A DNA stretch of 5,049 nt from Chitinophagaceae bacterium. GTDB taxonomy: Bacteria > Bacteroidota > Bacteroidia > Chitinophagales > Chitinophagaceae. Shown in pieces: positions 1 to 5,049 of the stretch. The position numbers and the translations under genes were made by a program. Where the stretch lies: contig CANHUK010000178.1 in the NCBI GenBank assembly GCA_947463755.1, forward strand, positions 1 to 5,049, in the 5' to 3' direction. The first letter of the stretch is position 1; each line of letters starts with the position of its first letter. Under the pieces are notes generated by a model. That model saw nothing but the letters and a program-made list of their open reading frames with translations. It had not been told where the DNA came from and ran no database searches.

Positions 1-285
1 ATGGACGTCTTCGTTTTGACAAAAATTACGGTGCCGAACACTTTTACGCCGAACAACGATGGCATCAATGACGTATGGGAGATCAGATTCCTTGACCGAT
101 ATCCTGGATCCAGGGTGGAAGTCTATTCTACCACCGGTCAACCCATCTGGAAATCGATCGGATATTCCAGACCATGGGATGGAACCAGCCAGGGAAGACC
201 TCTACCCGCCGGAACGTACTACTTTGTTGTCGATCCGGGTAATGGTGATGCGAAAATCGCAGGATATGTAACGATCCTTCGCTGA
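1..285 (+). CDS. C-terminal end of a secreted protein with a gliding-motility-associated (CHU_C, type IX secretion) sorting domain; 5' partial
   Basis: The 94 visible residues form a typical gliding-motility-associated C-terminal domain. Residues 11-26 read VPNTFTPNNDGINDVW, followed by a YPGSRVEVYSTTG strand at 34-46, PWDGTSQG at 59-66, PLPAGTYYFVVD at 68-79, and a final strand GYVTILR up to the stop. In Bacteroidota this domain directs large surface or secreted proteins through the type IX secretion system (type B sorting signal) and is normally the last 80-100 residues of a much longer protein. The ATG at position 1 is therefore probably an internal methionine: the domain starts within about 10 residues of it, and no signal peptide or passenger domain is visible. 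The passenger lies outside the window, so its role (adhesin, enzyme or repeat protein) cannot be told. The gene converges on the HD-domain gene with a 10-bp gap. I see no terminator hairpin in that gap, so the 3' ends of the two transcripts probably overlap. Confidence 0.9.
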   Translation: MDVFVLTKITVPNTFTPNNDGINDVWEIRFLDRYPGSRVEVYSTTGQPIWKSIGYSRPWDGTSQGRPLPAGTYYFVVDPGNGDAKIAGYVTILR

Positions 286-295
286 TCACGGCATC

Positions 296-838
296 TTATC
301 CGGCATCCGGTTGATGACGAATAATGAAGGCGATCAGTTCATCGAGACTGATATTCGCCCTGTTACAAGCGTCATTTATATCCTCTCTTGAAACATTGGC
401 AGCAAAAGCCTTGTCTTTCAGTCTTTTACGAACACCTTTTATTTCCATTCCCGCATATCCTTCGGGCCTCATGAGGGAATATGCATGGATCAGTCCGCTC
501 AACTCATCGAAGGCGTAGAGCATTTTATCCATCCTGGATTCCGGTTGTACGCCGAAATGTACCGGACCATGCGAGGCGATGGCCCGAATGATCTCGGGAT
601 CGATGTGCCGGCGTTCCAGTTCCTCAATAATGCGTCGGCAATGCTGGTCGGGCCATTGGTCCCAGTCGGCATCATGTAAAAGCCCTGCGAGCTCCCATCG
701 CCATGCATCCCCTTCGTCGAGTCCCTCCCTCTCCTGCGCCCATCTTTTCATCAGGATGGCTGTCTGACGCATATGAAGGATGAGCCTGTCATTCCGGACC
801 CAGGTTGTCAAGAGTTCCTCCGCCGATGTGCGGTCCAT
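296..838 (-). CDS. HD-superfamily (HDIG-like) metal-dependent hydrolase, cytoplasmic
   Basis: From the start at 838 the protein has 180 residues. It carries a complete HD metal-site pattern: H22 (in LHM), the H55-D56 pair in LAGLLHDADWD, H90 in AIASHG, and D111 in FDELSG. The later KGVRKRLKDKAFAANVSREDI stretch at about 134-154 is also typical of small single-domain HD proteins (COG2316-like). HD proteins usually hydrolyse phosphate esters, often of nucleotides, but the substrate of this subfamily is not established and I do not assign one. There is no signal peptide or membrane segment. An in-frame ATG at 898 would add 20 residues. I prefer 838 because family similarity begins there, an AAGGGA element lies 7 nt upstream, and the extra 20 codons contain CTA and TCA, codons that occur only twice (of the TTA/CTA/TCA class) in the next 180. 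It follows the TPR gene on the same strand but behind a hairpin, so it may be transcribed separately. Confidence 0.85.
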   Translation of the reverse strand: MDRTSAEELLTTWVRNDRLILHMRQTAILMKRWAQEREGLDEGDAWRWELAGLLHDADWDQWPDQHCRRIIEELERRHIDPEIIRAIASHGPVHFGVQPESRMDKMLYAFDELSGLIHAYSLMRPEGYAGMEIKGVRKRLKDKAFAANVSREDINDACNRANISLDELIAFIIRHQPDAG

Positions 839-940
839 GGTTTTTCCCTTATCTGATGGAGCTCCGAATTGATCCCGTCCCAGCTTTAGTGTACTCATTT
901 TTATAAAGCATAAAGGTTAATGATTGATGGCCACTGACAT

Positions 941-972
941 GAGAAGGGCCATCCTTCCGGACAGCCCTTTTC
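941..972 (-). terminator. Hairpin downstream of the TPR gene, probable terminator or attenuator
   Basis: Read on the minus strand, an 11-bp stem (AAGGGCUGUCC with GGAUGGCCCUU) closes a GGAA tetraloop, with two further pairs beyond one mismatch at the base. Two of the stem pairs are G-U wobbles in the minus-strand RNA but become C-A mismatches on the plus strand, so the structure suits leftward transcription, the direction of the gyrA-TPR unit. It begins about 28 nt after the TPR stop codon. No U-tract follows on the minus strand (CUCAUGUC comes next), so it is not a textbook intrinsic terminator. It could instead protect the 3' end or only partly reduce read-through into the HD gene. Confidence 0.5.
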
Positions 973-1000
973 ATTAGCATATCAAATGATCTTTGTGAAA

Positions 1001-2272
1001 TCACTCATGTGACTTATTGGCATCGTCATATTTCTGCTGGTAGAAATCAACCTTGGCCTTGTCCTTCTTTTTTTCGTAGCAGTAAGTAAGCAGGCTGCAG
1101 GCTGATTTCAGGTTGGACTTCTCTCCTACCTTCAGCTTACCCATGGTATCATACTGCTTGAATACTTCTTCCAGAGGAATGATGGCCTTGTCTGCCATAG
1201 CTACAGATAATGCATTAATATCATTCCTTTTCTTCACATCCTCTGGTTTATTCCCCTTGACCTTGCTGGCTTCTTCATCGCGCATCAGCATCTGGTTATA
1301 GTAATGCTTACCCAGCGAGAGTTTCGGGTCCACAGATTCAGGCTTGATCTCACCGGCCTTACGGTACAGTTTTTCGATCTTTTCGCAACGGGCTTCGTAA
1401 TCTGCCGGACGCTTACTGATGTCCGTCACGTGGGTTTCTCCAAAGAGTTCATTGGCATATTCCATGCTCATGTCGAAGTTGTTGGGATTCTGCCCCAACA
1501 GTTCATCGAACTTCGCGTAGAGCGCGGGTTTATCACCCTTTTCACGGTAGAAATCAACCAGCAAGAGCGGCATGTAGTCGTCCTTGGGATAGTTGGCGAG
1601 GCCTGCGTTTACATACTTATTCATGTTGGCCTCGTCTTTCTTGTCGAAGTAGTGCTTGGCCAGGAAACGGTAAGGAGTGGAGTACTCAGCACCCCCGGCT
1701 ACATTGGCATCGGCCAGGCGCTTGAAATATCCGATGGCTTCGTCCTCTTTTTTGGCATTCATGGCTGCCAGTGCCGAGTAGTAGGTAATGGTGGTATCAA
1801 GCTTGAAGAGTCCCCAACCGCGACTGTAGATGTATTCACCCACTGTGGCGACTTCCCTGAAGATGGACAATGCATCGTTGTATTTCTCGGCATTGTAGAG
1901 ATCTGCTCCTTGCTGAAATCCCCCGGTGTAGAGATCATAGGCGGGCTTGAAGTTGTCGAGCGTCAGAAGCATCTTGGACTGGTTGCTGTCGATCTCCATC
2001 ATCTTTTTGAGTGATTCCAGGGCCGGCATGCGGGTATCCGGAAATTGACCGCGCATGGCCGCATCTGCAGAAATGGTACTGTAGATCTTGGTTTTGAGGT
2101 ACCAGGCTTCTACGTTCTTCTGTGATTTAGGGTTCGCGAGGACCTGTTCGATCATCGTCTTGGCATCGGCCATGTTGTTTTTCTCGAGGAGCCCCTTAAC
2201 CTTTTTTACGTCCTGGGCCTGTGCCGAGAGGATCGATCCTGCTGCGATGCAGCAAAGCAGGTACTTTTTCAT
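1001..2272 (-). CDS. Exported tetratricopeptide-repeat-like protein of unknown function, encoded just after gyrA
   Basis: The protein has 423 residues. It starts with a signal peptide: MKKYLL, a short hydrophobic core, and a likely signal peptidase I site after AQA at residues 17-19. The cysteines at 7-8 lie too early for a convincing lipobox. The mature part is largely helical with TPR-like units. The clearest are about 118-148 (QGADLYNAEKYNDALSIFRE), 163-190 (TYYSALAAMNAKKEDEAIGYFKRLA), 200-230 and 234-265; less regular helical pairs continue to about 415. TPRs mediate protein-protein contacts, so a periplasmic scaffold or envelope role is likely, but the partner is unknown. The open frame extends 53 codons upstream into gyrA. 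The ATG at 2272 is preferred because it gives a clean signal peptide, while the extension is basic, low in hydrophobicity and overlaps the end of gyrA. Only 22 bp separate it from the gyrA stop and no promoter is apparent there, which suggests co-transcription. No Shine-Dalgarno site is seen, as is common in Bacteroidota. Confidence 0.85.
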   Translation of the reverse strand: MKKYLLCCIAAGSILSAQAQDVKKVKGLLEKNNMADAKTMIEQVLANPKSQKNVEAWYLKTKIYSTISADAAMRGQFPDTRMPALESLKKMMEIDSNQSKMLLTLDNFKPAYDLYTGGFQQGADLYNAEKYNDALSIFREVATVGEYIYSRGWGLFKLDTTITYYSALAAMNAKKEDEAIGYFKRLADANVAGGAEYSTPYRFLAKHYFDKKDEANMNKYVNAGLANYPKDDYMPLLLVDFYREKGDKPALYAKFDELLGQNPNNFDMSMEYANELFGETHVTDISKRPADYEARCEKIEKLYRKAGEIKPESVDPKLSLGKHYYNQMLMRDEEASKVKGNKPEDVKKRNDINALSVAMADKAIIPLEEVFKQYDTMGKLKVGEKSNLKSACSLLTYCYEKKKDKAKVDFYQQKYDDANKSHE

Positions 2273-2294
2273 GATGTGATTATTTGTTGCTAAT

Positions 2295-4862
2295 TTAATC
2301 ATTCGTGGGTTCCGTTGCACCATCTCCGGGGGTGGAATTTTCCGGCTGGTCGCCTTCGGTGTTGTTTGTGATATCCTCTTCCATCTTGGATTCGTCGAGT
2401 TGTGTGATGGCTGCGATCTGGTCCTGCCCATCCAGCCTGATCAACTTGACGCCCTGGGTAGCCCTTCCGAGTTCACTGATATTTGCGACCGCCATGCGGA
2501 TGGTGACGCCGGATATGCAGGTGATCATCAGGTCCTCTTTCTCAGAGACGTCCAGGATGCCGACAAGGTTGCCAGTCTTTTCCGTAACACTCATGGTTTT
2601 AACACCCTTCCCTCCCCGGTTCGTGATCCGGTATTCATCCAACTGGGTTCTTTTACCATATCCTTTTTCGGAGACGACCAGGATGGTCCGCGAAGTATCA
2701 TTCTTTTCGATACATATCATGCCTACAACAGCGTCATTCTCTCCATCCACTTCAACGCCGGTAACACCGATAGCACCCCTGCCTGTGGATCTTACCTTAT
2801 CTTCACTGAAGCGTATGGCACGTCCGCTTTTGACAGCGAGTATGATCTCCGCACCTTTTCCGGCTATCCGGGCCGTGAGCAACTGATCACCTTCGAGAAT
2901 GGTGATGGCATTGACCCCCGTCGATCTGGGACGACTGAAATCTTCCATGTCGGTTTTCTTGATCACCCCTTTTTGAGTACAGAGGAAGATCGAGTGGTTA
3001 TCGACATATTCTTTATCATCCAGTTTTTTTACATCAAGAATGGCTCGGATCCTGTCATCTTGAGGTAGTTGGATCAGGTTTTGGATCGCTCTTCCCTTGC
3101 CGGATTTTTCGCCTTCCGGGATCTGATAGACCTTAAGCCAGTAGCATCTACCCTTTTCCGTGAAGAAGATCAGGGTGTGATGTGTAGAGGCCACGAACAG
3201 GTGTTCGATCCAGTCCTCCTCACGGGTGCGTCCACCGAGGGAACCCCTGCCGCCACGTTTCTGGCTGCGGTATTCATCGGCCGGTGTGCGTTTGATGTAG
3301 CCGAGGTGAGATACCGTGATGACCACATCCTCCTCCTTGATCAGGTCGATCATGTTGACTTCGTCGTCAAGGTAGGTGATCTCCGAGCGGCGGGCATCCC
3401 CGAATTTATCTTTGACTTCCTGGAGTTCGGCCTTGATGACATCGAATCGCATTCCTTCATCCGACAGCAGAAGTCGGAGGTGGGTAATGAGTTTCATGAT
3501 CTCGTCGTACTCTTCCCGGATCTTGTCACGTTCCATGCCGGTAAGGCGCTGGAGGCGCAATTCCAGTACGGCCTTCGCCTGGATCTCAGACATCCCGAAC
3601 TGGTTCATGAGCCCCAGTCGGGCGGCCTCCGGATTGTTGGATTCGCGAATAAGTCTGATGACCTCATCAAGGTGATCGAGCGCGATCAGATATCCTTCGA
3701 GTATGTGGGCCTTTTTCTCAGCCTCCCGGAGTTCATATTTCGTCCGGCGGACCACGACTTCGTGACGGAATTCGATGAATTCCGAGATCATATCCTTCAG
3801 GTTCAGGGTGCGGGGTCTACCCTTTACCAGCGCAATGTTGTTGATCCCATAGGATGTCTGAAGGTCAGTGTACTTATAGAGCTGGTTGACGATCACAGAG
3901 GACACCCCGTCCTTTCTGAGGTCAATGACGATGCGCGTGCCTTCTTTTTCGTTGGATTCGTTGTTGACATGGGTGATCCCCTCTATGATCTTCTCGTTGA
4001 CGAGCTGACCTATGCGGGCGGTCAGTACATCACGACTTACCTGATAAGGCACCTCCGTGATGATGATCTGTTCCCGGCCGTTGCTCTTGGTTTCGATGTT
4101 GACCTTACCCCTGAGCACTACCCGGCCTCGGCCGGTGTGCATAGCGGATTTGACACCCTCCATACCATAGATAATGCCACCGCCCGGGAAGTCCGGAGCT
4201 TTGACATGGGTCATGAGTTCTTCGATCGTGATCTCCCGGTTATCAATGTATGCAATGCATCCATCGATGGCTTCCGACAGATTGTGCGGCATCATGTTGG
4301 TGGCCATACCCACAGCTATGCCACTGCTGCCGTTGATCAGCAGATGGGGAACCCTGGTGGGCAGCACCGTGGGTTCTTCCAGGGAATCATCGAAGTTCAA
4401 CTGGAAATCGACCGTCTCCTTCTCAATGTCCTCCATCAGGTAAGCGGCCAGACGCTGCATGCGCGCTTCTGTATATCGCATGGCCGCCGGACCTTCACCA
4501 TCGGGCGATCCGAAGTTCCCCTGCTTCTCAACGCTTGGATAGCGCATGTTCCATTCCTGCGCCATGCGCACGAGGGTGTCATATACTGCCGTATCCCCGT
4601 GGGGGTGATACTTTCCAAGAACCTCCCCCACGATACGTGCACATTTACGGGTGGGCTTGTTGTAGTCAAGCCCCAATCCGTTCATCGCATATAAAATCCT
4701 GCGGTGTACAGGCTTCATCCCGTCGCGGACGTCGGGGAGCGCCCTCCCGACGATCACGCTCATCGAGTAATCGATGTACGAGGATTTCATCTGCTCCTCG
4801 ATGTTCACAGATATGATCCTGTCGTTGTCTTTTGTCTGTTCCGGTTGCAGCTGATCTTCCAT
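2295..4862 (-). CDS. gyrA: DNA gyrase subunit A
   Basis: This is a full-length 855-residue type IIA topoisomerase subunit. With GyrB it forms the A2B2 enzyme that introduces negative supercoils using ATP; GyrA cuts and rejoins the DNA. The N-terminal breakage-reunion domain runs from about residue 15 to 500. It includes [28 protein letters not shown] at 28-55 (given here only as a landmark by position), the quinolone region [13 protein letters not shown] at 83-95, and the catalytic pair R129-Y130 in [10 protein letters not shown]. The coiled-coil and exit gate lie at about 355-495. The C-terminal DNA-wrapping beta-pinwheel (about 508-820) has a GyrA box, QKRGGRG, at 534-540, which identifies gyrase rather than topoisomerase IV. 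The tail from 822 is acidic and rich in N, T, P and G. The longer E. coli protein (875 residues) has an insertion near the coiled-coil that is missing here. The start at 4862 fits the usual short variable N-terminus before [10 protein letters not shown]. There is no Shine-Dalgarno site. The TPR gene follows 22 bp after the stop. Confidence 0.98.
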   Translation of the reverse strand: MEDQLQPEQTKDNDRIISVNIEEQMKSSYIDYSMSVIVGRALPDVRDGMKPVHRRILYAMNGLGLDYNKPTRKCARIVGEVLGKYHPHGDTAVYDTLVRMAQEWNMRYPSVEKQGNFGSPDGEGPAAMRYTEARMQRLAAYLMEDIEKETVDFQLNFDDSLEEPTVLPTRVPHLLINGSSGIAVGMATNMMPHNLSEAIDGCIAYIDNREITIEELMTHVKAPDFPGGGIIYGMEGVKSAMHTGRGRVVLRGKVNIETKSNGREQIIITEVPYQVSRDVLTARIGQLVNEKIIEGITHVNNESNEKEGTRIVIDLRKDGVSSVIVNQLYKYTDLQTSYGINNIALVKGRPRTLNLKDMISEFIEFRHEVVVRRTKYELREAEKKAHILEGYLIALDHLDEVIRLIRESNNPEAARLGLMNQFGMSEIQAKAVLELRLQRLTGMERDKIREEYDEIMKLITHLRLLLSDEGMRFDVIKAELQEVKDKFGDARRSEITYLDDEVNMIDLIKEEDVVITVSHLGYIKRTPADEYRSQKRGGRGSLGGRTREEDWIEHLFVASTHHTLIFFTEKGRCYWLKVYQIPEGEKSGKGRAIQNLIQLPQDDRIRAILDVKKLDDKEYVDNHSIFLCTQKGVIKKTDMEDFSRPRSTGVNAITILEGDQLLTARIAGKGAEIILAVKSGRAIRFSEDKVRSTGRGAIGVTGVEVDGENDAVVGMICIEKNDTSRTILVVSEKGYGKRTQLDEYRITNRGGKGVKTMSVTEKTGNLVGILDVSEKEDLMITCISGVTIRMAVANISELGRATQGVKLIRLDGQDQIAAITQLDESKMEEDITNNTEGDQPENSTPGDGATEPTND

Positions 4863-4916
4863 GGTTCGGTAAAAAGATGAGGTTCAATGTCCTTCAGGGA
4901 TCATCGTTCCGATATA

Positions 4917-4924
4917 CAAAGTTA
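4917..4924 (-). promoter_or_regulatory. Probable gyrA promoter, Bacteroidota -7 element
   Basis: On the minus strand these bases read TAACTTTG, an exact match to the TAnnTTTG -7 consensus of Bacteroidota primary sigma-factor promoters. It lies 54 nt upstream of the gyrA ATG, which predicts transcription starting near 4910 and a leader of about 45-50 nt. No clear TTTG/TTG -33 element is seen at the expected distance (the bases there are near GGTGCAAA), so the match rests on the -7 element alone. Confidence 0.55.
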
Positions 4925-4975
4925 CCTAAAATCAGGCGTTTGCACCGCGAATGAGCGTATCCTCCCTCCCCTTTT

Positions 4976-4995
4976 TTATCCACCAATGTGGATTC
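4976..4995. promoter_or_regulatory. Dyad resembling two inverted DnaA boxes upstream of gyrA
   Basis: ATCCAC (4978-4983) and GTGGAT (4988-4993) form a perfect inverted repeat around CAAT. Read as 9-mers, TTATCCACC on the plus strand (4976-4984) matches the DnaA box TTATCCACA at 8 of 9 positions, and the minus-strand reading of 4987-4995, GAATCCACA, matches at 7 of 9. T6 and A7 runs flank the dyad on its two sides. No T-run follows the stem in either direction, so it is not an intrinsic terminator. It lies about 50 bp upstream of the gyrA -7 element, between gyrA and a possible divergent gene, and could be an operator or DnaA-binding site. It could also be a chance palindrome. Confidence 0.35.
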
Positions 4996-5030
4996 AAAAA
5001 AATGGCTAAACACAGAAAATTTTCAACCTG

Positions 5031-5049
5031 ATGATCAAATTGAAAAAAA
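5031..5049 (+). CDS. Possible first codons of a gene divergent from gyrA; 3' partial
   Basis: An ATG at 5031 opens a frame reading MIKLKK before the window ends. A lysine-rich start like this is common at signal peptides of exported proteins, and a divergent gene would fit the 168-bp spacer upstream of gyrA. Six codons cannot establish a gene. No Shine-Dalgarno site and no clear TAnnTTTG element on the plus strand support it. The ATG overlaps the stop of a nine-codon frame starting at 5002 (MAKHRKFST, TGATG overlap), which is probably coincidental. Confidence 0.25.

Noticed and set aside
839..898. Longer start of the HD gene at 898
   Set aside because: It remains possible, but the extra 20 residues do not resemble the family, contain two codons that are rare in this gene, and the start lacks the AAGGGA element seen before 838.
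1304..2014. 236-residue plus-strand open frame opposite the TPR gene
   Set aside because: It shows the same antisense-register effect of codon bias. The TPR protein has a signal peptide and repeats on the other strand, while this frame has no coherent domain.
2273..2431. 53-residue N-terminal extension of the TPR protein overlapping the end of gyrA
   Set aside because: The extension is basic and low in hydrophobicity and overlaps the gyrA coding sequence. The ATG at 2272 gives a clean signal peptide with an AQA cleavage site.
3069..4694. 541-residue open frame on the plus strand opposite gyrA, joined in the same frame by a 222-residue one at 2400-3068
   Set aside because: It lies exactly in codon register with gyrA on the opposite strand, so its openness follows from gyrA avoiding TTA, CTA and TCA codons. 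The translation has no recognisable domain, and the 3069 start is a TTG directly after a stop.
4960..4977. Eighteen-base pyrimidine tract (plus strand) that reads as a strong GGAGG-like site on the minus strand
   Set aside because: No start codon lies at a suitable distance on the minus strand. The only nearby short frame begins with GTG and ends after seven codons.
5015..5024. Ten-base palindrome GAAAATTTTC
   Set aside because: It is an A/T-rich palindrome of a size expected by chance, with no second copy or associated gene.
5002..5031. Nine-codon leader-like frame overlapping the ATG at 5031
   Set aside because: It is too short to support and lacks a ribosome-binding site. A frame of this length is expected by chance in AT-rich DNA.

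Overview
The window looks like chromosomal DNA from a Bacteroidota bacterium, most likely of the Chitinophagaceae/Sphingobacteriia type with a GC content near 50% (estimated by eye). The evidence is a gliding-motility/type IX secretion C-terminal sorting domain at the left edge, a GyrA sequence of Bacteroidota character, genes without Shine-Dalgarno sites, and a TAnnTTTG-type promoter element before gyrA. Family assignments come from reading the translations; no database search was possible.

Layout, left to right. Positions 1-285 (+) hold the 3' end of a large secreted or cell-surface protein, ending in a CHU_C-type sorting domain. It converges, with a gap of only 10 bp, on a minus-strand HD-superfamily hydrolase (296-838; a longer start at 898 is possible). 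A 102-bp spacer measured from 898 (162 bp from 838) holds a strong hairpin at 941-972 that is better paired in the minus-strand RNA. Next comes an exported TPR-type protein of unknown function (1001-2272, -), then a complete gyrA (2295-4862, -) only 22 bp upstream of it. Positions 4863-5049 contain the probable gyrA promoter, a perfect 6-bp-arm dyad that resembles two inverted DnaA boxes, and, at the very edge, what may be the first codons of a divergent gene.

How the genes work together: gyrA and the TPR gene are probably co-transcribed from the promoter near 4917-4924, and the hairpin at 941-972 may end or attenuate that transcript before the HD gene. GyrA supplies the DNA-cleaving subunit of gyrase. 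The TPR protein carries an export signal, so it is unlikely to act with gyrase on DNA, and the linkage probably reflects shared expression. The left-edge protein belongs to a separate transcription unit.

This is mostly an ordinary housekeeping region. I found no convincing undescribed system. The points most worth checking are the DnaA-box-like dyad upstream of gyrA, the gyrA-TPR linkage, and the unusual residues next to the GyrA catalytic tyrosine.
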